In this document: piece by piece, positions 37,106 to 45,807 of the stretch | How positions within the stretch are numbered: the stretch's first letter is position 1 | Layout: each line of letters starts with the position of its first letter | Assembly (NCBI RefSeq): GCF_004920405.1 | Contig: NZ_RFLV01000001.1 | Coordinates: 558,001-622,000, forward strand | DNA length: 64,000 bases | Direction of reading: 5' to 3' | DNA from: Pseudomonas leptonychotis | GTDB taxonomy: Bacteria; Pseudomonadota; Gammaproteobacteria; Pseudomonadales; Pseudomonadaceae | Translations under genes and position numbers: made by a program | Notes under the pieces: model-generated | Seen by the model: the letters and a program-made list of their open reading frames with translations, nothing else | Database searches by the model: none | What the model was told of the DNA's origin: nothing

Positions 37106-37252
37106 ACACCATGCACTGAATAACCAGGAGAGCCGGCCTGCACCGCGCGCTCTTCGCCCACTCGTTGGGCATGTTGCAAAACCCGTCCACAGGTGTGGGG
37201 GGGAAAGGGGGGGCTTGGCCCTTGACCCGCGTCACTCAACGGAGAGAAACGG
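37106..37252 (+). promoter_or_regulatory. algL-algI spacer with G7-A3-G7 tract
   Basis: This 147-bp gap is one of the two large gaps inside the operon downstream of alg8. It carries GGGGGGG at 37197-37203 and 37207-37213, about 40 nt before the algI ATG. The spacing allows a G3-N1-G3-N3-G3-N1-G3 quadruplex in the mRNA. No terminator T-run is seen. Confidence 0.45.
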
Positions 37253-38722
37253 ATGGTCTTTTCATCCAACGTGTTCCTGTTCTTGTTCTTGCCGGTCTTT
37301 CTTGGCCTGTATTACCTGAGCAGTAATCGCTATCGCAACCTGCTGATCCTGATCGGCAGCTACGCCTTCTACGCCTGGTGGCGGGTGGATTTCCTCCTGC
37401 TGTTTGTGGCGGTCACGCTGTGGAACTACATCTTCGGCCTGCGCATTTACCAGGCGGGGGTTAAATCCAAAGCCGCGCAGCGCTGGGTGCTCTGGGGTGT
37501 GGTCGGCAACCTGGCGACCCTGGGCTACTTCAAGTACGCCAACTTTGGCGTGGAAAACATCAACAAGGTGCTAGAAGGCGCCGGCTTTGAGCCGTTCCTG
37601 CTGACCCACGTGATCCTGCCCATCGGCATTTCCTTCTATATATTCCAGTCGCTCAGCTACCTGATCGACGTGTACCGCGGCGACACCAAACCCACGGAAA
37701 ACCTGGTTAATTTTGCCGCGTTTATCGCCCTGTTCCCCCAGCTGATCGCAGGCCCCGTGCTTCGCTACAAAGACCTGGCCGACCAGTTCACCGACCGCAC
37801 GCACAGCCTCGACAAGTTCAGCGAAGGCGCTACGCGCTTTATGCAGGGTTTCGTGAAAAAGGTGTTTATCGCCGACAGCCTGGCGCCCCTGGTCGATCAC
37901 TGCTTTGCCCTGAGCAACCCCAGCACCGGTGATGCCTGGCTGGGCATGATCGCCTACACCGCGCAGCTGTATTTCGACTTCTCCGGTTACAGCGACATGG
38001 CCATCGGTCTTGGTTTGATGATGGGTTTCCGCTTTATGGAAAACTTCAATCAGCCTTACATGAGCCAGTCGATTACCGAATTCTGGCGGCGCTGGCACAT
38101 CAGCCTCTCCACCTGGCTGCGCGACTACCTGTACGTGCCGCTGGGCGGTAACCGTGGTGGCACCTTCAACACCTACCGCAATCTGTTTTTGACCATGTTG
38201 TTGGGCGGCCTGTGGCACGGCGCTAACTGGACCTTCCTGATCTGGGGCGCGTGGCATGGCATGTGGCTCGCGATCGAGCGCCTGTTCGGCGTAAACGCCG
38301 CGCCCAAGGTAATCAACCCACTGAAATGGGCCTTTACCTTCCTCCTGGTGATGCTCGGCTGGGTGATCTTCCGCGCCGAAAACCTCGACGTGGCCTGGCG
38401 CATGTACAGCGCTATGTTCAGCCCGGCGATATTCAGCAGCCAAGGCTGGGCGCTGAGTGAACTGAACCGCGCCAGCATCACCGACCTGCAGGTCGCCACC
38501 TTGGTGCTGGCCTATGCGGTGATGGCGTTCTGTGGCCTGCGCCAGTTCTATCGCTCGCGCCCCGCAACACCCGCCAACCCATCGCTGGCCCTACAGGCCA
38601 ACGGCGCCACAGTCGCCCTGCCCCATTACCTGCTACGCGGCGCCTTACTGCTGCTGTTCTGCGCCTCCGTGCTGAAACTTTCGGCGCAGAGCTACTCACC
38701 CTTTCTCTACTTCCAGTTCTGA
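37253..38722 (+). CDS. algI: Alginate O-acetylase membrane protein AlgI (MBOAT)
   Basis: This 489-residue multi-pass membrane-bound O-acyltransferase moves acetyl groups across the inner membrane to AlgJ/AlgX. Family landmarks are ILPIGISFYIFQSLSYLIDV, FPQLIAGPVLRY, QLYFDFSGYSDMAIGL, EFWRRWHISLSTWLRDYLY and GGLWHGANWTFLIWGAWHG, which holds the conserved active-site His. An ACGGAGA site precedes the ATG. AlgI starts the acetylation block algI-algJ-algF. Confidence 0.97.
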   Translation: MVFSSNVFLFLFLPVFLGLYYLSSNRYRNLLILIGSYAFYAWWRVDFLLLFVAVTLWNYIFGLRIYQAGVKSKAAQRWVLWGVVGNLATLGYFKYANFGVENINKVLEGAGFEPFLLTHVILPIGISFYIFQSLSYLIDVYRGDTKPTENLVNFAAFIALFPQLIAGPVLRYKDLADQFTDRTHSLDKFSEGATRFMQGFVKKVFIADSLAPLVDHCFALSNPSTGDAWLGMIAYTAQLYFDFSGYSDMAIGLGLMMGFRFMENFNQPYMSQSITEFWRRWHISLSTWLRDYLYVPLGGNRGGTFNTYRNLFLTMLLGGLWHGANWTFLIWGAWHGMWLAIERLFGVNAAPKVINPLKWAFTFLLVMLGWVIFRAENLDVAWRMYSAMFSPAIFSSQGWALSELNRASITDLQVATLVLAYAVMAFCGLRQFYRSRPATPANPSLALQANGATVALPHYLLRGALLLLFCASVLKLSAQSYSPFLYFQF

Positions 38723-38732
38723 GGAGCCGACC

Positions 38733-39875
38733 ATGACGCGTCCGTTACGTAAGCTCTATGTCGCCCTGTTTATCGGCATCCTGGCCCTGCTCTTTGCGGC
38801 CTCCCTGCGCGGCGTAGTGAGCTACCGCACGCCTGCCGAGTTCAGTGTGCTCGATGGCAACCTGGCCAAAACCTTTGAGCAGCACTACGACGAAGAGCTG
38901 CCGATCAAAGACATCGGCACCAACCTCTGGGCCGCCCTCGACTACCTGCTGTTCAATGAAGGGCGCACGGGGGTAAAGATCGGCGAACAAGGCTGGCTGT
39001 ACTCCGATGAAGAGTTCAAGCCAGAAGTCGATGGTCCTAAGCAAATCAGCGAAAACCTGGCGCTGATCAACGGCATTCGCGATGAGCTGGCCAAGCACGA
39101 TGTACTGCTGCTGATGGCCATCGTGCCGAGCAAGGCGCGCCTATATCCGGAGTTTGTCGGCGACAACCCCACCAGCCCGCTGCGGCAGAACCTCTATCAG
39201 CAGTTTCTCGCTGAGGTGAGCGCTGCCGATATCGCCGCCCCTAACCTGCTAAGCACCTTGCAGGCGGGCAAGGACAAGGGCGCCATGTTCCTGCGCACCG
39301 ACACCCACTGGACGCCACAAGGGGCGGACCTGGTCGCGCAACAACTGAGCACCACGCTCAAACGTGGCATCACCCTGGACGGCGAACCACAGCGGTTTAT
39401 CACCCAGGCCAACGCCACTAAACCCTACAAAGGCGATCTCACCCGCTTCCTGCCTTTGGAGCCCTGGTTCAGCGGCCTGATGCCGCAACCCGACCGTCTG
39501 CGCCAACGCGAGACCCAAGCCGCCGAGGAGGCAGGCGAGGAGGCAGGCCTGTTCGGCGACAACGCCATGCCAGTGGCGCTGGTTGGCACCAGCTACAGCG
39601 CCAACCCCGCGTGGAATTTTGCCGGCGCCCTGCGCCAGCACTTGCAGCGCGACCTCAGCAACCACGCCGAAGACGGCCAAGGCCCGCTGATCCCGATGCT
39701 CAAGTACCTGCAAAGCGATGACTTCAAAAACACCCCACCGCAACTGGTGATCTGGGAGTTCCCCGAGCGCTATCTGCCCATGAGCAACGACCTCAGCGAC
39801 TTCGATGCGCAGTGGCTCAGTAGTTTGAAAAAACCCGCTGGCAACCAGCGTTTGGTCACCAGCGACAGGCGTTGA
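38733..39875 (+). CDS. algJ: Alginate O-acetyltransferase AlgJ
   Basis: This 380-residue SGNH-like protein is anchored by an N-terminal membrane helix (about 8-28). Catalytic motifs are DTHWTPQGADL (Asp, His) and VGTSYSANP (Ser). It is related to AlgX but lacks the carbohydrate-binding module, and is thought to pass acetyl groups from AlgI onward. GAGGAG lies just upstream of the ATG, 10 bp after algI. An Ala/Glu-rich low-complexity stretch (ETQAAEEAGEEAG) precedes the nucleophile block. Confidence 0.95.
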   Translation: MTRPLRKLYVALFIGILALLFAASLRGVVSYRTPAEFSVLDGNLAKTFEQHYDEELPIKDIGTNLWAALDYLLFNEGRTGVKIGEQGWLYSDEEFKPEVDGPKQISENLALINGIRDELAKHDVLLLMAIVPSKARLYPEFVGDNPTSPLRQNLYQQFLAEVSAADIAAPNLLSTLQAGKDKGAMFLRTDTHWTPQGADLVAQQLSTTLKRGITLDGEPQRFITQANATKPYKGDLTRFLPLEPWFSGLMPQPDRLRQRETQAAEEAGEEAGLFGDNAMPVALVGTSYSANPAWNFAGALRQHLQRDLSNHAEDGQGPLIPMLKYLQSDDFKNTPPQLVIWEFPERYLPMSNDLSDFDAQWLSSLKKPAGNQRLVTSDRR

Positions 39876-39943
39876 AGCCTGCCTTTAACAGCGTTTTTAC
39901 CCGGTCGCACGACCGTTTTATTGACCTAAATGGAGTTCTACCC

Positions 39944-40588
39944 ATGCACAGACCAACCTCAACCTTCGGAATGTTCTATGCCTGCGCGCTCGCTCTGAGC
40001 CTCACCAGTGTCTCCGCCACAGCCGGCGAAGGCGGCCTGTATGCGCCAAACGCGCCCAAGGGCTCGACCTTTGTTCGCGGCTACAACGCCGGTAATAGCG
40101 AACTCAACTTCAGCGTTGGTAATACCGAGCTAAGCGACATCGCGCCACTGGCCTCCAGTGATTTCAGCTTTATGCCAGCAGGCAGCTACAGCGCCCAAGT
40201 GGGCAGCAACAACCTGCCGGTAAAGCTTGAGGCCGAAAAGTTTTACACCCTGGTCAGCCAGGACGGCGAAGCGCCCAAGCTGGTGGCCGAAGCCCCGTTC
40301 AACAACAAGCGCAAGGCGCTACTGCGGGTGCAGAACCTCACGGACAGCAAGCTCAGCCTGAAAACCACCGACGGTAAAGCCGTGGTCGACGCCGTAGGCC
40401 CGGACGCCAGCGGCCAGCGTGAGGTCAACCCGGTCAAGGTCAACCTGGCGCTGTTTGCTGGCGAGCGCAAAGTCAGCGATCTCAAGCCCGTCAGCCTGGC
40501 GCGCGGTGAAGTGGTGAGCCTCTACGTTACCGGCAGCGGCAACGCCCTCTCACCGGTATGGGTCAAGCGCCCAGCGAAAACCGATTAA
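39944..40588 (+). CDS. algF: Alginate O-acetylation adaptor AlgF
   Basis: This 214-residue periplasmic protein has a signal peptide (about 1-28) and starts its mature part GEGGLYAPNAPKGSTFVRGYN, as in AlgF. It forms two beta-sandwich-like halves and is needed for acetylation, interacting with AlgJ and AlgX. The ATG at 39944 follows a TGGAG site; a longer frame from 39872 overlaps the end of algJ and lacks a signal peptide. Confidence 0.94.
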   Translation: MHRPTSTFGMFYACALALSLTSVSATAGEGGLYAPNAPKGSTFVRGYNAGNSELNFSVGNTELSDIAPLASSDFSFMPAGSYSAQVGSNNLPVKLEAEKFYTLVSQDGEAPKLVAEAPFNNKRKALLRVQNLTDSKLSLKTTDGKAVVDAVGPDASGQREVNPVKVNLALFAGERKVSDLKPVSLARGEVVSLYVTGSGNALSPVWVKRPAKTD

Positions 40589-40749
40589 CCCAGACAAGTA
40601 CAGGTGCCGGCCATGACCGGCACTGCGAAGCAGCGCCTGCAGGAGCAGACGTTTTGGAGTACCCCCAGTTTTCCCGGCTGGGTAACCGGGCAGGCCGGCC
40701 TGTTGGCCGCCTACCCAAGCAAACCAAACGAGCTTTAGGAGTACACAAC
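40589..40749 (+). promoter_or_regulatory. algF-algA spacer with hairpins
   Basis: This 161-bp spacer holds GTGCCGG/CCGGCAC (40604-40610 with 40617-40623) and further GC-rich dyads around 40671-40705, including CAGGCCGGCCTG. None has a T-run. It may modulate or process the mRNA between algF and algA, or hide an internal algA promoter, but I see no clear promoter. Confidence 0.35.
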
Positions 40750-42189
40750 ATGATTCCAGTAATCCTTTCCGGTGGCAGCGGTTCGCGTCTTTGGCCTCTT
40801 TCGCGCAAACAGTATCCCAAGCAGTTTCTCGCCCTGACCGGCAGCGACACCTTGTTTCAGCAAACCATCAAGCGCCTGCGTTTCGAAGGCATGCAGCCGC
40901 CGGTACTGGTGTGCAACCTGGAGCACCGCTTTATCGTGCGCGAGCAGTTGAAAACTCAACAGCTGGAAAGCCAAACCCTGCTGCTTGAACCCTTTGGTCG
41001 TAACACCGCGCCTGCCGTGGCCATGGCGGCCATGCAGTTGCTCGCAGAAGGTCGCGATGAACTGCTGCTGATCCTCCCCGCCGACCATGTGCTGGCCGAT
41101 CAGCGCGCGTTCCAGCAAGCCCTGGCCCTAGCCACCTGCGCGGCGGAAAAAGGCGAAATGGTGCTGTTCGGCATCCCCGCCAGCCGCCCGGAAACCGGCT
41201 ATGGCTATATCAAATCGGCAGTCGACCCTGCCCTGCCCACCGGCAGCATGCGCGTGCAGCAGTTTGTCGAAAAACCCGACGAAGCCCGCGCCCGCGAATT
41301 CGTTGCCAGCGGTGACTACTACTGGAACAGCGGCATGTTTTTGTTCCGCGCCAGCCGTTACCTCGAAGAGCTGAAGCAACACGATGCCGACATCTACGAC
41401 ACCTGCCTGCTGGCGCTTGAGCGCAGCCAGATTGACGGCGACCAGATCACTATCGACGCCGCCACCTTCGCCTGCTGTCCAGACAACTCCATCGACTACA
41501 CCGTGATGGAAAAAACCAGCCGCGCCTGCGTGGTACCGCTGGATGCCGGCTGGAATGATGTGGGCAGCTGGTCATCGATCTGGGATGTTCACCCCAAAGA
41601 TCAGCACGGCAATGTGCTGTCCGGCGACGTGGTGATCCATGACAGCCACAACTGCCTGGTGCACGGCAACGGCAAGCTGGTCTCGGTGATCGGCGTGCAA
41701 GACATCGTGGTGGTGGAAACCAAAGACGCCACCATGATCGTGCACAAAGACCGCGTGCAGGACGTCAAGGCCATGGTCAACCAACTCGACGCCGACGGCC
41801 GCAGCGAAACCCAGAACCACTGCCAGGTGTATCGGCCATGGGGTTCCTATGACTCGGTGGACATGGGCGGTCGCTTCCAGGTCAAACACATCACCGTCAA
41901 CCCCGGTGCCACGCTGTCCTTGCAAATGCACCACCACCGCGCCGAACACTGGATTGTGGTCTCCGGCACCGCCGAGGTGACCTGCGATGACAAGGTGTTC
42001 CTGCTCACCGAAAACCAGTCCACCTATATCCCCATGACCGCAGTGCACCGCCTGAGCAACCCCGGCAAAATCCCGCTGGAGATTATCGAGGTGCAATCAG
42101 GCAGCTACCTGGGTGAAGACGACATCCAGCGCCTGGATGATGTCTATGGGCGTAGCGAAACCCCAACCCTCAGCCTCGCCGCAGGCTAA
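40750..42189 (+). CDS. algA: Mannose-6-phosphate isomerase / mannose-1-phosphate guanylyltransferase AlgA
   Basis: This 479-residue bifunctional type II PMI-GMP makes mannose-6-P from fructose-6-P and GDP-mannose from mannose-1-P. The N-terminal nucleotidyltransferase domain has LSGGSGSRLWPLSRKQYPKQ and FVEKPDEA. The C-terminal cupin isomerase domain has the metal-site motif QMHHHRAEHWIVVSGTAEV. The ATG at 40750 gives the standard N-terminus MIPVILSGGSG; the frame extends upstream without similarity. It is the last gene of the operon and closes the precursor path that AlgD draws on. Confidence 0.97.
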   Translation: MIPVILSGGSGSRLWPLSRKQYPKQFLALTGSDTLFQQTIKRLRFEGMQPPVLVCNLEHRFIVREQLKTQQLESQTLLLEPFGRNTAPAVAMAAMQLLAEGRDELLLILPADHVLADQRAFQQALALATCAAEKGEMVLFGIPASRPETGYGYIKSAVDPALPTGSMRVQQFVEKPDEARAREFVASGDYYWNSGMFLFRASRYLEELKQHDADIYDTCLLALERSQIDGDQITIDAATFACCPDNSIDYTVMEKTSRACVVPLDAGWNDVGSWSSIWDVHPKDQHGNVLSGDVVIHDSHNCLVHGNGKLVSVIGVQDIVVVETKDATMIVHKDRVQDVKAMVNQLDADGRSETQNHCQVYRPWGSYDSVDMGGRFQVKHITVNPGATLSLQMHHHRAEHWIVVSGTAEVTCDDKVFLLTENQSTYIPMTAVHRLSNPGKIPLEIIEVQSGSYLGEDDIQRLDDVYGRSETPTLSLAAG

Positions 42190-42198
42190 GGCGCAAAA

Positions 42199-42224
42199 CG
42201 CCAGCCTCTGCTCCGGGGCTGGCG
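42199..42224 (+). terminator. Hairpin after algA
   Basis: CGCCAGCC (42199-42206) pairs with GGCTGGCG (42217-42224), 10 nt after the algA stop. There is no T-run, so it is a weak intrinsic terminator or an mRNA 3'-end stabiliser. Confidence 0.45.
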
Positions 42225-42299
42225 ATCCAAAGCATGTACCCCGCCACCCGGCCTTGTGTAGGATGAACGCTTGTTTATCGATCAAGGCCATCTTTCCCC

Positions 42300-42764
42300 A
42301 TGCTATTCGGCGCAATCCTGGTACTGAGCTGGTTAATCCTGCTGATCCGCTACCCGAGCAAGGCGCTGCCGATTTCCCTCGCCGCGTTGATCGGCCTAGG
42401 CCTGGTGACCAGTTGGGTGCTCTGGGAAGAAAGCCGCGAGAACCGCCACCTGGCTCATTTAGAGCTGCGCCTCGACTATGCCCCGGACAGCTGCCCGGGA
42501 GACCGCCCACTGGCCCTGAACCTGAAAAACGACAGTGAAGCCGCCCTGCGTGAGTTGCAGTGGCAAATCGCTGCCTACCGCCCTGGCGACAGAATCAATC
42601 TGGCCGAGCGCTTGTATGAAACCCCACGCTACAGCGGCCCCGGTGACTTGCAGCCAGGCGCCGAGTGGCAAACCTGCCTGCCGCTGCCAACCCTACGCAG
42701 TGGCTATCGCGCCAGTACCCTGAAATTTCGCGCCGAGCGGCTGCAAGGCAGCTTTAGCCGTTAA
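42300..42764 (+). CDS. Conserved hypothetical two-helix membrane protein
   Basis: This 154-residue protein has two N-terminal membrane helices (about 1-16 and 22-41) and a soluble domain (about 50-154) that is beta-rich with two Cys (APDSCPGDRP and EWQTCLPLP). The domain may sit in the periplasm and form a disulfide. I do not recognise a function. It lies after the alginate operon and 34 bp before the SDR gene, so the two may be co-transcribed. Confidence 0.65.
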   Translation: MLFGAILVLSWLILLIRYPSKALPISLAALIGLGLVTSWVLWEESRENRHLAHLELRLDYAPDSCPGDRPLALNLKNDSEAALRELQWQIAAYRPGDRINLAERLYETPRYSGPGDLQPGAEWQTCLPLPTLRSGYRASTLKFRAERLQGSFSR

Positions 42765-42798
42765 TCGAACTCAACAGAACAATAATTAGGAACCCTGC

Positions 42799-43629
42799 AT
42801 GAGCCAGCCCAGCGTACTGATCACCGGATGTTCCAGCGGCATTGGCCGTGCCCTGGCCGAGGTATTCCAGCAGGCCGGTTATCAGGTGTGGGCCACCGCG
42901 CGCAAAACCGAGGATCTCGCCGCATTGAGCGAGGCCGGTTTTAACGCCCTGCAACTGGACGTCAACGATGGCCTGGGGCTTGGCCAAGTGGCCGAACGCC
43001 TGAAAGCCGAAATCGGTGGCCTCGACGTATTGATCAACAACGCCGGCTACGGCGCTATGGGGCCACTGCTTGATGGCGGCGTCGAGGCCATGCGCAAACA
43101 GTTTGAAACCAACGTGTTCTCGCTGATCGGCGTTACCCGCGCGCTGTTCCCGCTGCTGCGCCAGAACAAAGGCTTGGTGGTGAATATCGGCAGCGTCTCA
43201 GGTGTTCTAGTCACCCCGTTTGCCGGTGCTTACTGCGCCTCCAAGGCTGCCGTGCATGCCTTGAGCGATGCCCTACGCCTGGAGCTGGCACCCTTTGCGA
43301 TTGAGGTGATGGAAGTGCAGCCCGGCGCGATTGCCTCAAGCTTCGGCGCCAACGCCAGCCAGCAGGCCGAGCTGCTGATTGACGAAGCCTCGCCTTGGTG
43401 GCCGATCCGCGAAGGCATTCGCGCCCGCGCCAACGCCTCGCAGGACAACCCCACCCCTGCCAGCCACTTCGCCCGCAATCTGCTGGCGGCGGTGCAGAGC
43501 AAGTCCCGCCCTAACCTGATCCGCCTGGGCAACGGCAGCCGTAGCATGCCGCTGCTGGCCGCCCTGGTACCTAAGCGCTTGATGGAAAGCATTCTGAAAA
43601 AACGCTTCGGCCTCAACCGCAGCCTTTAA
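42799..43629 (+). CDS. Short-chain dehydrogenase/reductase (SDR) family protein
   Basis: This 276-residue classical SDR has cofactor motif TGCSSGIG (about 10-17), NNAG (about 84), catalytic Ser in NIGSVSGVL, and YCASK for the Tyr and Lys. An Arg in ARKTE after strand 2 suggests NADPH. The C-terminus is basic (VPKRLMESILKKRFGL). The substrate is unknown. AGGA lies before the ATG. It is followed 19 bp later by a small membrane protein gene. Confidence 0.88.
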   Translation: MSQPSVLITGCSSGIGRALAEVFQQAGYQVWATARKTEDLAALSEAGFNALQLDVNDGLGLGQVAERLKAEIGGLDVLINNAGYGAMGPLLDGGVEAMRKQFETNVFSLIGVTRALFPLLRQNKGLVVNIGSVSGVLVTPFAGAYCASKAAVHALSDALRLELAPFAIEVMEVQPGAIASSFGANASQQAELLIDEASPWWPIREGIRARANASQDNPTPASHFARNLLAAVQSKSRPNLIRLGNGSRSMPLLAALVPKRLMESILKKRFGLNRSL

Positions 43630-43648
43630 ATCACCGGGAGCGCGCACG

Positions 43649-44026
43649 ATGAACCCGCCCAACACTGACAACGCCTCGACAACCCGCCTGGCCATTGGCG
43701 GCGTGGTGGCGGTCATCGTACTCAACCTGCTGGTGCGCAGCTTCGTCAAACTCGGCGGCGTACTCAGCACCCTGCTGGTGGCCGCTTTAGTAGCCGGTGG
43801 CATGGCGCTGTGGTTTCACTTGCAACATCGGCGCCGCCCATTGCCCAGCGAACGCCGGCGCCTGATCGCCCTGTATGGCGGCATCCTCGCCCTGCTCTAC
43901 CTGGCCCTGCTGGGCATGATGTGGCTCAAAGACGAACCCGGCCCGATGGGCTTGTTTATCTTTGGCCTGCATTACTTCAGCTACCCGCTGCTGGCGTGGG
44001 TCGTGCTTTCAAGGAAGAGAGCTTGA
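43649..44026 (+). CDS. Small four-helix membrane protein
   Basis: This 125-residue protein has hydrophobic segments at about 14-32, 38-56, 70-90 and 98-119, with a basic loop (HRRRPLPSERRR) between the second and third. No conserved functional motif is recognised. A GGGAG site precedes the ATG, and it probably shares a transcript with the SDR. It is the last gene of normal GC content before the AT-rich islet. Confidence 0.65.
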   Translation: MNPPNTDNASTTRLAIGGVVAVIVLNLLVRSFVKLGGVLSTLLVAALVAGGMALWFHLQHRRRPLPSERRRLIALYGGILALLYLALLGMMWLKDEPGPMGLFIFGLHYFSYPLLAWVVLSRKRA

Positions 44027-44165
44027 GGGTGATGGGAAAAAGTGGACGATCTCATACAGAACTATAACTATGATTAAAGGCCCACTATGCTCACATGGAA
44101 CTCACTAGTAGTGGCCCGATAGAAAATCATCTAATCACTGTTAGATTTTTAGGGAAGAAGATAGC

Positions 44166-44732
44166 GTGATACCAGAGCTAAACCAATCAGGGGTCTTACC
44201 TCCGTTTATTCCAGAGAAAGGGCCAACTGACCCAGCAGGCATGGCGCCTTATCGAACCACTATTACTGAATTCGTAGTACGTTATTCTCAATCCCCAGAG
44301 CGTATAACCATACTTAAAGGACTATTGGAATATCGCAGAAAATTAAGAGAGACCGGAATCACACAGGGATTTCAGTGGCTTGATGGTAGTTTTGTTGAAA
44401 ATGTAGAGCTGACTAGAGGCCGTCCACCAGCAGATGTCGACCTAGTAACGTTCGCCTTTCGGCCGACAAGCAGCATTGACGAGTGGAAGAATTTAGTCCG
44501 CAGCAATACAGAACTTTTCCTACCAGACGAATCCAAAGAAAAATATTTCTGCGACGCTTATTTTGTAGATCTAAACCTTCACCCAATACACATCGTAAGC
44601 AACACAAGATACTGGTTTGGACTATTTTCTCATCAAAGAGAATCATACCTATGGAAGGGTATGATCGAAGTACCTATACAGTGCAACGATGACAAAGCCA
44701 TGCAATTCCTAGAGGAGGTTAGCAATGCCTAA
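44166..44732 (+). CDS. Nucleotidyltransferase-like protein (DUF6932-like) in AT-rich islet
   Basis: This 188-residue protein has a GTG start with GGGAAG upstream. The core pattern WLDGSFVENVE...RPPADVDLVTF is that of a minimal nucleotidyltransferase: G-S followed by D-x-D (DVD) after about 20 residues. A third acidic residue may lie in CDAYFVDLNLHP. The N-terminus SGVLPPFIPE and overall order resemble proteins I remember as the DUF6932 family, whose function is not established. Base composition is far more AT-rich than the surroundings, a sign of transfer. The stop overlaps the next gene by 8 bp, so the two proteins are made together. Confidence 0.65.
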   Translation: MIPELNQSGVLPPFIPEKGPTDPAGMAPYRTTITEFVVRYSQSPERITILKGLLEYRRKLRETGITQGFQWLDGSFVENVELTRGRPPADVDLVTFAFRPTSSIDEWKNLVRSNTELFLPDESKEKYFCDAYFVDLNLHPIHIVSNTRYWFGLFSHQRESYLWKGMIEVPIQCNDDKAMQFLEEVSNA

Positions 44733-45660
44733 AAAACTTGACATTGACAGCCTATCTTCAGAAATAGCCACAATAAAAGAGCTGCTTGCAGGCGCCAAAA
44801 GTTCTAATGATATTGTCGGTGAAATGCAGCTTGAGCATCGCCTCAAAAAACTGACAGAAAAAGCTGACAAACTTAAAGAAAACTCCCTAAACGACAACAG
44901 TGCTAGCGTTGCATTATTTTTTGGTGGCCAGCCAGTCATTGGTTCGAAGGGTATCGCCGCAGAGTTTGCGGGGATTGCCTTAGAGCAATTCCAAAGTTTA
45001 ATAGGAAAAATATTTGCCACCAATGAATTAGGCGAACTTGGCCAAAGAGGCAAGATCCCTCTCAGAGCCCATTCAGAACTGATGATTACAGGCCTTGCCA
45101 GGGGTTCTTTTGGATTCGTGCTAGACGAAATGAGCGACCAAATACAACTAGAGACATCACAACTAACGCACATAATCGACAAAACAGCACACATCTTGAG
45201 AGATACCGCGGCACAAGATGAAGCAGTTTTCGAGGCTCTACTGGAGGATTTAGACCCCAGATCCCTGATCGCATTAAAAGACTTTTTTTCCAACTTAGAT
45301 ACAAACAAAGCAACAATTCGGATAGTAGAAAAAGACTTGGACTTCACTCTAGACGGCACAGCAATTCATCGTGCCCGAACTCGCACAGAGGCGACATCGA
45401 TTGAAGAGAAAACAAGTGAAATTGAAGGCATTCTAGTTGGGTTTCTTCCAGAACATAGAAAGTTCGAACTTCGTGACAATCTTGGAAAAATCATCTATGG
45501 CTCGGCAACAAAAGATGCTGTAGATCAATTCTTGAAAGCTACTGAATCCGTCATAGGCAAAAAATGCTTGGCGAAAACCACTATTAAAACTGTCGCACCA
45601 CTTAACAGACCTTCTAGAGAGGTTGTTCGTCTTATGGAGTTTCTTCATTTTGGTGACTAA
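44725..45660 (+). CDS. Unrecognised partner protein of the nucleotidyltransferase-like gene
   Basis: I cannot assign this 311-residue protein. Residues about 1-58 form a predicted coiled coil (IATIKELLAGAK...LEHRLKKLTEKADKLKE). A mixed domain with LARGSFGFVLDEM (about 127-140) and a helical part follow. The C-terminal third is beta-rich (EIEGILVGFLPEHRKFELRD, then IIYGSATKDAVDQF). No signal peptide or membrane helix is present. A strong GAGGAGG site precedes the ATG. It shares the AT-rich composition of the preceding gene and overlaps it, giving a two-gene module in the style of defence or toxin-antitoxin pairs; that role is inference only. Confidence 0.6.
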   Translation: MPKKLDIDSLSSEIATIKELLAGAKSSNDIVGEMQLEHRLKKLTEKADKLKENSLNDNSASVALFFGGQPVIGSKGIAAEFAGIALEQFQSLIGKIFATNELGELGQRGKIPLRAHSELMITGLARGSFGFVLDEMSDQIQLETSQLTHIIDKTAHILRDTAAQDEAVFEALLEDLDPRSLIALKDFFSNLDTNKATIRIVEKDLDFTLDGTAIHRARTRTEATSIEEKTSEIEGILVGFLPEHRKFELRDNLGKIIYGSATKDAVDQFLKATESVIGKKCLAKTTIKTVAPLNRPSREVVRLMEFLHFGD

Positions 45661-45695
45661 CAATTAGTCATGACTGAACGCCCAGGTGAACAGCC

Positions 45696-45793
45696 CGTAG
45701 GATGGGTTGAGCAACGCGATACCCATCGGCAATTCACAGCCAGTTGCCTTGATTAAAACCTGATGGGTATCGCTGCGCTCAACCCATCCTACG
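45696..45793. repeat. Large inverted repeat of the 'gatgggtatcgc' family
   Basis: Two 32-bp arms (45696-45727 and 45762-45793) are inverted copies with two or three mismatches, separated by 34 bp. It marks the right edge of the AT-rich islet and lies between two convergent genes, so it probably also ends transcription. Related single copies occur at about 20.87 kb and 55.44 kb. Confidence 0.85.
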
Positions 45794-45807
45794 CGTGCCT
45801 GTCAGCC

